Shown piece by piece: positions 1-8,994 of a DNA stretch of 64,000 nucleotides. Position 1 is the first letter of the stretch. Each line of letters starts with the position of its first letter. This stretch comes from CAVTWY01 sp963738615 (lineage in GTDB: Bacteria; Pseudomonadota; Gammaproteobacteria; Burkholderiales; Burkholderiaceae_C). The position numbers and the translations under genes are program-made. The stretch spans positions 186,001 to 250,000 of the forward strand of contig CAVTXI010000004.1 of assembly GCA_963738615.1 (NCBI GenBank), read 5' to 3'. The notes below the pieces were generated by a model. That model was not told where the DNA came from, did not search any database, and saw only the letters and a list, made by a program, of their open reading frames with translations.

Positions 1-988
1 AGGTTCGGCGCCAGCGCCACGCCCGCCATCGCCAGCGGACAGCACCAGCGTGCCGCCGCGCACCAACGGCTCGCGCGCACTGCGTTGGCTGCCCATGCTG
101 CGCAGGCGCGGCAGCGCCAACGCGGCGACGATGGCACCCGTGCCCATCGACGCGAGCATCAGCGTGAAGGTGCCCGCGCCACCGCCCTGCACGCGCTGCG
201 CCACCAGCGGCAGCAGCGCCAGCAGCGCATTCGACTGAAGAAAGAACAAGAACGCCCGCACCAGCACCGCGCGCATGCGCGGGCTCTGGCGCACGTACTG
301 CACGCCCACGCGCATCGCGCCGACAAAACGCTCACCGGGCAGCACGCTGGCCGGCGCGGGCGGGCGCCGCCAGCGCCAGATGACGATCGCGCTGGTCATC
401 GACAGCGCGGCGTTCAGCGCGAAGACGTAGGCGCTGCCCGCACCCGGCAATCAACGCACCCGCCAGCACCGGGCCGATGATCCGCGACGCGTTCATCGCG
501 ATGCTGTTCAAGCCCAGCGCCATCGGCAGTTCGTCGCGCGGCACCAGTTCGGGCACGATCGCCGCGAACACCGGCCAGCGCATCGCCAGGCCGATGCCGT
601 TGGCGAACGTCAGCGCCAGCAGCAGCGCGGGCGTCATCGCACCCGCCAGCACCACACCGGTCAACACCAGCCCGACCATCGCAACCCAGATCTGCGTGGC
701 CATGAACCACCGGCGTCGATCAAGGATGTCGGCCAGGGCGCCGCTGGGCAGGCCGAGCAGGAACACCGGCAGCGTCGACGCGGTTTGCACCAGCGCCACC
801 AGGGCCGGCGACGCCGACAGTGACGTCATCATCCACGCCGCCGCCACGTCGTTCATCCACATGCAGGTGTTCGCCGCGACCCAGGTGGCCCACAACATGC
901 GGAAGACCGGGCGGCGCAGCGGGGCGAAGGCGGAAACGGAGACGGAGGTAGGGGCTGAGATCACGCGCGCGAGCATACGCAAGCGCAT
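1..988 (-). pseudogene. MFS exporter, frameshifted and cut by the window edge
   Basis: Major facilitator superfamily protein of the MFS_3/EntS-like exporter type. The N-terminal half reads from about 988 down to 444 and shows the conserved loop after TM2 (GLPSGALADILDRRRW) and several hydrophobic helices. Near 443-445 a run of three C carries one extra base: the frame breaks after ALIAG, and the protein continues in the next frame (AGSAYVFALNAALSM) to the window start, where it is truncated. Two start codons are possible, 988 or 975. It is divergent from the gene at 1060. The substrate cannot be read from the sequence. The break could be a sequencing indel rather than true inactivation. Confidence 0.75.
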
Positions 989-1059
989 CGTCGGGCAAGT
1001 TCTCACGACTCCGTATCGACGCGCGTGCAAGGCTGCGGCGCGTGCGACGATGTGGCCCC

Positions 1060-2715
1060 ATGCAGTCCACCTCGTTCATCGTGGCCGTTCGTTCGCTCGC
1101 CGCGCTGCTTGTGCTCAACGAGCTGCTGGCCTTCAGCACCTGGTGGCCCACGCCGGGCGTCGTGCCCGACAGCCGCATCGCGCCCGAGTTCGTCGGCCTG
1201 TGGTTGGTTCTGCTGGCGGTGGTGGCGTGGCGCGGCACGGTCGCCCCGAAGATGGCGGCGGTGCTGGCCACCGCCTACCTGCTGCTGGTCGCTGGGCGCT
1301 ACCTCGACGTGACCGTGCCCAGCATGTTCGGCCGCGACATCAATTTGTTCTGGGACATCCCGCAGATCCCGCGCCTGTTGTGGGTGACGGCGCAGGGCGC
1401 GCCGATGTGGCTGACTGCGGCGGTGATCTTGGGCGTGGTCGCGCTGGTGGCGCTGCTGTGGCGCGTGACGCACGCGTCGATCGTCGTGGTGGCACGCGAC
1501 GTGGTGCCACGCGCGCGACGTTCGCGCTTGGCGCTGGTGGTGACGGCGCTGTGCACGGTACTGGTCGCCGCCAACTACGCCGGGGTGCGCGCCACGTGGC
1601 CCTATGTGTCCAAGCCTGTGCTGCCAACCTACTGGCGTCAGGCCCAGATCCTGGCGGCTGCGTTTTCGCCGCACGCGCAAGCTGCGGTGCTGCCTGCCTC
1701 GAGCGCGGTCGACGCCGCCCTTGCGAACCCGCATGCACTGGCGGCACTGGCGGGCCGCGATGTCTACCTGGTCATGCTCGAGTCGTATGGCGCCGTCGTC
1801 TACGACGACCCGCGTGCCCGTGCGGCGATGCAGCTTGCCCGTTCGCGCTTGGCCACCGACCTGACCGCTGCCGGGCGTAGCGTCGTGTCGGGCTTTGTGC
1901 GGTCACCGACCTTTGCCGGCGCGTCGGATCTTGCGCACCTGTCGCTGCTGTCGGGGATCGACCTGCGCGACCCGATGCGTCATGACGTGCTTTTGACCAG
2001 CCAACGCCCCACCCTGCTGACGCTGTTCCGAGAGCGCGGCTGGCAAACCTTCGGCGTCTACCCAGCACTGAGCTGGGCGTGGCCCGAAAACCGCTTCTAC
2101 GGTTTCGACGTCTTCGTCGACGCCCCGGCGCTCGACTACCGCGGCCCCAAGCTTGGGTTCTGGCACATCCCCGACGCTTTCACGATGGCCAAGCTCGACG
2201 CGCTGCACCCGCGCACCGCCGACGCGCCGCCGCGGCTGGTGTTCTTCCCGACGATCACGACGCACCTGCCGTTCAACCCCGTGCCGCCGATGCAGGACAA
2301 CGTCGAAAGGCTGCTGAGCCCGCAACCCTTCGACCAGGGCGAGGTGCAGCGTGCGCAGGCGAAAGCGCCCAACTGGCTCGACATGTTTCCCGACTATCTG
2401 GGGATGATGGGCTACATGCACGCATGGCTGGGCGCGCACCTGCGCCGGCCCGAACCGCGCGAGGCGGTCTATGTGCTGGTCGGCGACCACCAACCCGCGG
2501 CCAACATCACCGGCGAAGGCGTGTCGTGGGACGTGCCGGTGCACGTGGTGTCGCGCGACACGGCGCTGCTGTCGCGACTGGAAGCGCGCGGCTTTTCACC
2601 GGGCCTAGAACCGTCACGGCCAGCGCTGGGTGGCCTGCACGATCTGACGGGCATGCTGATCGACGCGTTCACGGGCCCAGCCAACGTGCAGCTGGCCGGA
2701 CAACCCGTCAGGTGA
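1060..2715 (+). CDS. LTA-synthase-like membrane sulfatase-fold transferase
   Basis: Inner-membrane protein of about 551 residues in the alkaline phosphatase/sulfatase superfamily (LTA synthase, phosphoglycerol or phosphoethanolamine transferase type). The N-terminal third holds about five hydrophobic segments; the remainder is an extracytoplasmic catalytic domain. The metal-binding stretch LVMLESYG lies near residue 235, and the second metal-site motif VGDHQP near residue 474. The ATG at 1060 is preferred to the upstream one at 1042 because hydrophobic sequence follows it directly. The next gene follows after 4 bp, and a beta-glucan synthase-type gene pair lies beyond. By family analogy (OpgB/MdoB acts on periplasmic glucans) it may decorate a glucan with phosphoglycerol or phosphoethanolamine; that role is inference. 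Confidence 0.8.
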   Translation: MQSTSFIVAVRSLAALLVLNELLAFSTWWPTPGVVPDSRIAPEFVGLWLVLLAVVAWRGTVAPKMAAVLATAYLLLVAGRYLDVTVPSMFGRDINLFWDIPQIPRLLWVTAQGAPMWLTAAVILGVVALVALLWRVTHASIVVVARDVVPRARRSRLALVVTALCTVLVAANYAGVRATWPYVSKPVLPTYWRQAQILAAAFSPHAQAAVLPASSAVDAALANPHALAALAGRDVYLVMLESYGAVVYDDPRARAAMQLARSRLATDLTAAGRSVVSGFVRSPTFAGASDLAHLSLLSGIDLRDPMRHDVLLTSQRPTLLTLFRERGWQTFGVYPALSWAWPENRFYGFDVFVDAPALDYRGPKLGFWHIPDAFTMAKLDALHPRTADAPPRLVFFPTITTHLPFNPVPPMQDNVERLLSPQPFDQGEVQRAQAKAPNWLDMFPDYLGMMGYMHAWLGAHLRRPEPREAVYVLVGDHQPAANITGEGVSWDVPVHVVSRDTALLSRLEARGFSPGLEPSRPALGGLHDLTGMLIDAFTGPANVQLAGQPVR

Positions 2716-2719
2716 GGTG

Positions 2720-3103
2720 ATGAAACCCGTCTGGACCGCGATCACCCTCGTTGGCGTTGCGCTCGGTGCCGCGACAGCGTTGCGTTACGGCCTGGTGGAG
2801 CCTGCTGACGTGGCACAGCGTTGCGATGCCGAGCCTTGGGGCAGTGCCGCCTGCGCGGTGCGCACCATCGTGGTCCAGATCTTCATCAACGAGCGGCTGG
2901 GTGTCGCGGCGATGGTGATCGGGTGCATTGCGCTGGCCAAACGCTTGTCATGGGTAGCGCTGCTGGCGGGCATGCTCGCGGCGGCGGGGCTGGTGCTTTA
3001 TGGCGCGGGCTGGTCGGCGCCGGGCGCCGTGTTGGCGTTGCTGGCATGGGTGTCCGCCACGTGGCGTGACGTGATGCCTCTATCGCCAAGGTCACCACGA
3101 TGA
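2720..3103 (+). CDS. small multi-pass membrane protein
   Basis: About 127 residues with three or four hydrophobic helices (for example near residues 5-21, 55-73 and 80-110) and two Cys-containing loops. No family is recognised. The ATG at 2720 lies 4 bp after the stop of the LTA-synthase-like gene, and a GTG one codon upstream is also possible, so the two are probably co-transcribed and perhaps translationally coupled. Its 3' end overlaps the convergent GH17 gene by 106 bp. A helper role in the same envelope-glycan function is inference from position only. Confidence 0.6.
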   Translation: MKPVWTAITLVGVALGAATALRYGLVEPADVAQRCDAEPWGSAACAVRTIVVQIFINERLGVAAMVIGCIALAKRLSWVALLAGMLAAAGLVLYGAGWSAPGAVLALLAWVSATWRDVMPLSPRSPR

Positions 3104-4674
3104 GGCCACCACGTTGCCGCAGCCGCAGCCGTGCAAGTGAACACGGCCGACCATGCCTGCGCGTTCGCAAGCCCCTCCTGCCACAAGATCAGCGGCGCGC
3201 ACAGCGCCAGCAGCGCCGCGAGTGCGCGTTCATGCCGTGTGCCGCCGGCCGGTCGTTGACCGCATGCGCGCCACAGCAGCAGGCACGCGGCAGCGGCGGC
3301 TGGAAGCGGCCACGACACATCGCGGTAGCGCGCGTCGAACACGAGTTGCAGCGCGAACACGGCGGTAACCGCCAGCCAAGCCAGGTGCACCCGAGCCATC
3401 GCGTTGCGTGCGCGGGCAGAACCATCGTTGCCCTTCGCCACGCACTGCGCGGCGAGCAGCCCGCATGCAAGCGTGATCACTCCCCAAGCGACGCCGAACG
3501 CCCAGGCGCGGGCGTCGACGCTGCCGTCGGCGAGCAACTGCCACTGCCACGACGCGGCCGCCATCAGGCCCGCGCCTGCCGACGTGGCGATCGCCATGGC
3601 CGTCAAGCGCCCCGCCACCGCCCGAGCACCCAGCAACGCTCCTGCGACCGCGCCGATCGCGGCCAGCAGCAGCGCGCGCGTCGCGTCGGGCCGCGGCACC
3701 ACGTCACCTTGCAGCGTCGCCCGCCGCTGCCCCGTCGCGTCGAACAAACCCCAGTGGCCACCCACCGCACCTTCCAGCGTGCGCTTCCACGGTTGGTCGA
3801 ACGCTTCGATGAGGTTCATGGCGCCGATGCCCGCGGGCAACCCCGCGGCCGCGGCGTGCAACGCTGTGTCGTCCAGCAAGCCACGCACGAAGCTTGTCTG
3901 CTGCACGGTGCCGGGCGCCGCTGGGCCGCGCTGCCGACCCGCCGCGGGCCATCCACTTTCGGCCAACCAGACTGGCTTACCTTCGAAGGCACGTTGCACG
4001 CGTTCGACGGTGGTGCGAACGTGCACCACCGCGTCGTGCACGTGCACCGGCTCGTCTTCCCAATACGGCAGCACGTGCACGGCGACCACGTCGACGTGGT
4101 CACGCAGCGCTGCACCGTGGCGCAGCCAGAACTCCCACACGTCGGCGTAGGCCACCGGCACCGGCGAGCGCTGCCGTGCATCAGCCAGCAAGCGTGCCAG
4201 CGACTCCGCGTCCAGCTCACGGCGAAGCAGCACCTCATTGCCGATGACGATCATCGCCACGGTGTCGCGATACGCCGCCGCCAGTTGCAGCGCAAGATCA
4301 ATCTGCTGTGCGTTCGCCGCGGGGTCACGGCCGATCCACGCGCCCAGCACCACGCGCATGCCCAGGCGCTGCGCGACAGCGGGCAGTGCTTCGGCGCCGC
4401 GGTCGACGCCGTAGCTGCGTACGCATCGGGTCACCTTGGCAAGGATTCGCAGGTCCTCTTCGATCTGCGCGGGCGTAACCACCAGCGTTGCGTCGAACGG
4501 CGTGTGACCGTCGCGCCGGAACGGTGCGTACGACACGCAAGGCAGCATCACGGCGTTTGCTGCGGGCACGGGTTCGGGCTGGCCTTGTCGATGGATCCAC
4601 ACCAACCACGCCAGCACGATCGCCACGCAAAGAAGCACGCGCATCACCACGACCACGCGTCGAATACTCATCAT
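2998..4674 (-). CDS. GH17-type membrane glucanase/glucosyltransferase, NdvC-like
   Basis: Membrane protein of about 558 residues. A signal anchor (about residues 5-25) precedes a glycoside hydrolase family 17-like domain and then a C-terminal membrane domain with about six helices. Both GH17 signatures are present: VIGNEV near residue 145 (acid/base Glu) and LAESGWPA near residue 238 (nucleophile Glu). In Bradyrhizobium and pseudomonads such proteins accompany an NdvB-like synthase in making or remodelling beta-1,3/1,6-glucans. The start chosen is the double ATG at 4674; an upstream extension would run into the divergent gene, which starts only 47 bp away. The product on a specific glucan is inference. 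Confidence 0.78.
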   Translation of the reverse strand: MMSIRRVVVVMRVLLCVAIVLAWLVWIHRQGQPEPVPAANAVMLPCVSYAPFRRDGHTPFDATLVVTPAQIEEDLRILAKVTRCVRSYGVDRGAEALPAVAQRLGMRVVLGAWIGRDPAANAQQIDLALQLAAAYRDTVAMIVIGNEVLLRRELDAESLARLLADARQRSPVPVAYADVWEFWLRHGAALRDHVDVVAVHVLPYWEDEPVHVHDAVVHVRTTVERVQRAFEGKPVWLAESGWPAAGRQRGPAAPGTVQQTSFVRGLLDDTALHAAAAGLPAGIGAMNLIEAFDQPWKRTLEGAVGGHWGLFDATGQRRATLQGDVVPRPDATRALLLAAIGAVAGALLGARAVAGRLTAMAIATSAGAGLMAAASWQWQLLADGSVDARAWAFGVAWGVITLACGLLAAQCVAKGNDGSARARNAMARVHLAWLAVTAVFALQLVFDARYRDVSWPLPAAAAACLLLWRACGQRPAGGTRHERALAALLALCAPLILWQEGLANAQAWSAVFTCTAAAAATWWPHRGDLGDRGITSRHVADTHASNANTAPGADQPAP

Positions 4675-4721
4675 CCGAAGTTGCCAGAAGTCATCGGAAA
4701 TCCATCGGGAGTGACTGAAAC

Positions 4722-7424
4722 GTGACGACAGCGTCGGCCCCACCACCAACACCAACACCAACACCACCACGCACCGCGCGAAGCAGCGGCGTGTGGATCG
4801 TGGCGTTGCTGATGGCGCTGATGGTGGCTGCACTGAACGCGCTGGTGTGGCGCGCGCTGAACCCACCGCAGCATGCACCACACGTCCCCGCCAGCGCCAA
4901 CGGCATGGCCTACAACGCCTTCGGTCGCTGGGACAGTCCACTCGAAGGCCGCTTGCCGCCGCCCCAGGCCACGGCACGCGACCTTGCCATCATCGCCCGC
5001 TTGACGCGGCGGATTCGCACCTACAGCGCCGCTGAATTCCCCGACCTGCCGCGCGCGGCGCAGGCGAACGGTTTGTCGCTGGCGATGGGCGTGTGGCTGG
5101 ATCAGCGCCGCGAAAACAACGTGCGCGAGATCAAGGCTGCGATCGACGCTTCCCACCGACACCGCAGCGTGCATCGCATCATCGCCGGCAACGAGACGCA
5201 ACTGCTGGGCTCGCTCGCGCAGCAAGAACTGAAAACTGCGCTCGACCAACTGCGGCGTGCCGTGCGCGTACCGGTATCGACCGCCGAGCCGTGGCACGTA
5301 TGGCTGAGCCAGCCCGAACTGGCCCATCACGTCGACTTCATCACCGTGCACCTGCTGCCGTACTGGGAAGGCATTTCGATCGACGCCGCCGTCGACCACG
5401 CCTTCGCTCGTCTGCGCGACGTGCAGCAGCGCTTCCCGAACAAGCTTGTCGTGATCGGTGAGATCGGCTGGCCCAGCGGCGGCGACACGATCGGCGACGC
5501 CGTGGCGTCCGTGGGCAATCAAGCGCGGTTCGTTCGCGAGTTCCTGGCGCGCGCTTCCACCCAAGGCGTGCACGACTACTACCTGATGGAAGCAGTCGAC
5601 CAGCCCTGGAAGCGTGCGACCGAAGGCCGTGCCGGTGCGCACTGGGGTTTGCTGAACGCCGCGCGCGAGGCGAAATTCGCCTTCGACGGGCCCGTGCGAC
5701 ACGACGCCTTCTGGTCGTCGAAGGCCGCGGCGTCGTCCGCACTGGGCTTCCTCGCCGCGGGCCTGGCGCTGCTGGCGTGGCCGCGTCTGCGCGTGCGCGC
5801 ACGTGCCCTGCTGGCGCTGGCAGCGCAGGCAACCGCAACCGCGGGCACGGTGGTGGTGAGCCTGCCGTTGCTGGACTACCTGCGCGGCTTCGATGCCGTG
5901 GCGCTGGCGCTGATGGTGCCGGCGGTTGCACTGATGTCGCTGGTGGTGCTGGTGCAAGCCGCCGAATTTGCCGAGATGTTCTGGCGCCATGACCTGCGCG
6001 GGCGCCGCGACGTGCGACCGTTCATCGGCAGCGATCGCGACGCGCCTTTTGTCAGCGTGCACCTGGCGTGCTGCAACGAACCACCAGCGATGGTCATCGC
6101 CACCATCGACAGCCTGCTCGCACTCGACTGGCCGGCGTTCGAAGTCATCGTCGTCGACAACAACACGCGCGACGAGGCCTGCTGGCAGCCGGTGCGTGCT
6201 CACGTCGACGCCTGGCGCGCACATCACCCCGAACTGGCAGCGCGCCTGCGTTTCATCCACCTGCCCTCGTGGCCCGGCTACAAGGCCGGCGCACTGAACG
6301 TGGCGCTGCAAGCCAGCGATCCGCGCGCGCAATGGGTGGCCGTGGTCGACGCCGACTACGTGGTCGACCCGTCATGGTTGCGCCAGTTGGCCGGCTGGTT
6401 CGCCTTCGACGACATCGGCGCCGTGCAATCGCCGCAAGCGCATCGTGACTGGCAGCACGGCACGCTGGCACGCATGATGAATTGGGAGTACGAAGGCTTC
6501 TTCCGCATCGGCATGCACCACCGCCACGAGCGCAACGCCGTGATCCAACACGGCACGATGACGATCGTGCGTGCGAGTGCGCTGCGTGAGGACAACGCGT
6601 GGAACACCGAGTGCATCTGCGAAGACACCGAACTGGGCCTTCGCCTGCTCGCGCGTGGCCTGCACGTGCTGTACGTCGACCGCGTCTTCGGCACCGGCCT
6701 CGTCCCACAAGACTTCGACGCCTACGCGCGCCAGCGTCGCCGATGGGCGCTGGGCGGCATGCAGATATTGAAGCGCCACGCGGGGTCGATCTTCGGCAAG
6801 TCACGCCTGCGCCTGGCGCAGCGCTACCACTTCGTCGCCGGCTGGCTGCCCTGGCTGGGCGACGCGATGCACCTGGTCTTCACGCTGTCGGCCATGGCGT
6901 GGAGCCTGGCGATGCTCGTCGCGCCAAGCGCCTTCTCACTGCCCGTCGCCATGTTCGCCGCACCCGTGGCCGCGGCCTTCGTCGTGCGCATGCTGCTGGT
7001 GCCGCTGCTCTATCGCCGCAACGTGCCCTGCACGCTCACCGACGTGGCTGGCGCCGCGGTCGCAGGCATGGCGTTGTCGCACAGCGTGGCACGCGGCGTA
7101 TTCACGGGTCTGATCAGACGCTCGAGCACCTTCGAGGTCACGCGCAAGGCGGGCATGCCCGACGCACGCACCGCGCCCGCACGGACACCCGTGCGCGAAG
7201 AACGGCTGCTGCTCATCGGCCTTGCCGCGTGCGGCGTCGCGCTGCTGGTTGCCGAGAAGGGCAGCATCGGCCCCGAACTGCTCGCGTGGCTCGCGGTGCT
7301 GGCGATGCAGGGGGTGCCGTATGCGATGGCGTTGGTGTGTCAGCGGTTGGGGGCGAAGGGCAAGGCCTTCGAGGCAACGCAGTCACCGCAGACTTCAGTG
7401 ACGACGACGGCGTTGGTCCGCTGA
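4722..7424 (+). CDS. GH17-GT2 fusion, beta-1,3-glucan synthase (NdvB-like)
   Basis: Large membrane enzyme (900 residues) joining a GH17-like domain to a family 2 glycosyltransferase. In order: a Thr-Pro-rich cytoplasmic head (residues 8-16), TM anchor (24-45), GH17 domain with AGNET near 156 and IGEIGWPS near 246, two or three helices (about 338-420), GT2 domain with VVDNNTRD near 477, DADYVV near 543, CEDTELG near 634 and the QxxRW-type QRRRWALGG near 669, then a C-terminal membrane channel. This architecture matches bacterial synthases that polymerise UDP-glucose into beta-1,3-glucan and remodel it outside the membrane. It diverges from the other GH17 gene with 47 bp between starts, so the two probably share regulation. 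Confidence 0.85.
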   Translation: MTTASAPPPTPTPTPPRTARSSGVWIVALLMALMVAALNALVWRALNPPQHAPHVPASANGMAYNAFGRWDSPLEGRLPPPQATARDLAIIARLTRRIRTYSAAEFPDLPRAAQANGLSLAMGVWLDQRRENNVREIKAAIDASHRHRSVHRIIAGNETQLLGSLAQQELKTALDQLRRAVRVPVSTAEPWHVWLSQPELAHHVDFITVHLLPYWEGISIDAAVDHAFARLRDVQQRFPNKLVVIGEIGWPSGGDTIGDAVASVGNQARFVREFLARASTQGVHDYYLMEAVDQPWKRATEGRAGAHWGLLNAAREAKFAFDGPVRHDAFWSSKAAASSALGFLAAGLALLAWPRLRVRARALLALAAQATATAGTVVVSLPLLDYLRGFDAVALALMVPAVALMSLVVLVQAAEFAEMFWRHDLRGRRDVRPFIGSDRDAPFVSVHLACCNEPPAMVIATIDSLLALDWPAFEVIVVDNNTRDEACWQPVRAHVDAWRAHHPELAARLRFIHLPSWPGYKAGALNVALQASDPRAQWVAVVDADYVVDPSWLRQLAGWFAFDDIGAVQSPQAHRDWQHGTLARMMNWEYEGFFRIGMHHRHERNAVIQHGTMTIVRASALREDNAWNTECICEDTELGLRLLARGLHVLYVDRVFGTGLVPQDFDAYARQRRRWALGGMQILKRHAGSIFGKSRLRLAQRYHFVAGWLPWLGDAMHLVFTLSAMAWSLAMLVAPSAFSLPVAMFAAPVAAAFVVRMLLVPLLYRRNVPCTLTDVAGAAVAGMALSHSVARGVFTGLIRRSSTFEVTRKAGMPDARTAPARTPVREERLLLIGLAACGVALLVAEKGSIGPELLAWLAVLAMQGVPYAMALVCQRLGAKGKAFEATQSPQTSVTTTALVR

Positions 7425-7435
7425 GACTGGCGCGA

Positions 7436-8899
7436 TCAGCGCGGCGGCGCTCGCCCCGCGGTCACATACAGATCAGCCAACGGCACCACGCGCCCATGCA
7501 GCGGCAGGATGCGGTCGACGCCCAGGCGCAGCCTTTCGATGTTTTCGATCAGGTTGACGTTGTTCGCATTCGGCTTGGCCGGCGGTGCCGCCCCGGGTGG
7601 TTGCGGGGTGTAGGCGTCGGCTTCGATCAGCAGACGTTCCTGCGGCAGCACCACCATCAGCATGCTGTCGCTGTGCGCGCTGCCGGTGATGCGGTGAAGC
7701 TCGATCGTGCGTTGCCCGTCAGTCAGCACCGTGCGGTCGTCGACGCCCTGCACGCGCACCTTGCGCCCCGAGCGTGCCAGACGGTCGGGCACGACCGTGG
7801 TCGACTTCGACAACGCCTGCTCGAAGTAAGCCACGTTTGCGCGCTGCGTCACCACCGTTGCGCCTTCGCCTGCGGCAAGGCGCAGGCCGCCGCTGTGGTC
7901 GAAGTGCGCGTGGCTGTTGATGACGAAGCGCACGGGCTTGCCGGCAGACACGCGGCGAATCTCTTCGAAGACGGCGGTCATGCGCGCGTCGTTCAGCGGG
8001 GCTTCGACCAACACCAGGTGATCGATCATCTCGATCAACACGCTGTTGTGCGAGCCACCGGCCAGGAACCACACGCCATCGGCGATCTTTTCGGACGTGA
8101 CGCGTTCGACCGCATTGCGCACCGCGTCGGGTACCGCGAACGTGACGGCCGCGTTGGGCTGCACGTCTTTCACCGTCAGATCGAGCACGGGCTGGCCGCC
8201 CGACGACTGAAAGATGCGCGTGGGGAACATCACGCCGCCGCCGAAGTCGCGGTAGCCGTCATAGCGCGTCACGACGGTGTTGTCGCCCAACACGGGGTCG
8301 CTTGCCACCGACTCCACCTGCGTGACCAGGCCACGTGCATCGACCATCGCCCGGGCACGAAACCTCCCTGGCTCTTCGAACGCGAGCTCCCTTCCTCCAG
8401 CCGTCGACGTGGCGCCGCGACGCCGTGCTGCCTCGAGCACGCCGTGCGGTGTGATCCACAACTGATGCACGCGATCAGCGACGAAGCGCGGTCCGGGCAC
8501 CACGTTGTTGCCGACCACGTTCCACGCCGCGTTGCCGACCACGAACTGGTCGTTGCGCTGCTGGCCTTCGAGCGGGTAGCCGCCACCACCTTGCGGTTCG
8601 GCGCGTGCCAGCACCACCTCGTCACGCATCGCCGCGGCTTCGTAGTCGATGGTGCGCGTCCACGATGGATAGGTCACCTTGGGCCAGGTGCCGGTGGGCA
8701 CGAAGGCCTGGCCGAACGTCTGGCCGGTGCCCTCGGCGGTGTAGCGCAGCGTTTTCAGCGACGCGCTTCCCATCGCAGCGCTTGCACGCGCGATCACTTC
8801 GTCAGCCGAAGATCGCGGCGCCGTGGCGCAGGCCGAGAGCGCAAGCGTCACAACGAGCGGCGTGGCCAACACACTTCCCAACAGGATCAGGCGACGCAT
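7436..8899 (-). CDS. metallo-beta-lactamase-fold hydrolase, lipoprotein
   Basis: About 487 residues. The N-terminus is a lipoprotein signal with lipobox LSAC followed by ATAPRSS, so it is probably anchored in the outer membrane. A long N-terminal region of unassigned fold (about 260 residues) precedes an MBL domain carrying the zinc motif HAHFDHSGG near residue 330, a downstream His in SAHSDSM, and a last His in LPLHGRV near the C-terminus. The substrate is unknown; similar proteins are annotated as hydrolases of esters or lactones. It ends 12 bp from the convergent GT2 gene. Confidence 0.82.
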   Translation of the reverse strand: MRRLILLGSVLATPLVVTLALSACATAPRSSADEVIARASAAMGSASLKTLRYTAEGTGQTFGQAFVPTGTWPKVTYPSWTRTIDYEAAAMRDEVVLARAEPQGGGGYPLEGQQRNDQFVVGNAAWNVVGNNVVPGPRFVADRVHQLWITPHGVLEAARRRGATSTAGGRELAFEEPGRFRARAMVDARGLVTQVESVASDPVLGDNTVVTRYDGYRDFGGGVMFPTRIFQSSGGQPVLDLTVKDVQPNAAVTFAVPDAVRNAVERVTSEKIADGVWFLAGGSHNSVLIEMIDHLVLVEAPLNDARMTAVFEEIRRVSAGKPVRFVINSHAHFDHSGGLRLAAGEGATVVTQRANVAYFEQALSKSTTVVPDRLARSGRKVRVQGVDDRTVLTDGQRTIELHRITGSAHSDSMLMVVLPQERLLIEADAYTPQPPGAAPPAKPNANNVNLIENIERLRLGVDRILPLHGRVVPLADLYVTAGRAPPR

Positions 8900-8994
8900 C
8901 GCGGGCCCCTTTCGGTCGCTTCGAGTTCGAAGGCTGACGAGTATGCGCGGGCGGGCTAAAGTTCTGCGCCCCTAGACACGCCTGCGAACACACC

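Noticed and set aside
6599..8959. 786-codon plus-strand frame crossing the GT2 end and the MBL gene
   Set aside because: Covers two well supported genes in other frames and shows no family motif.
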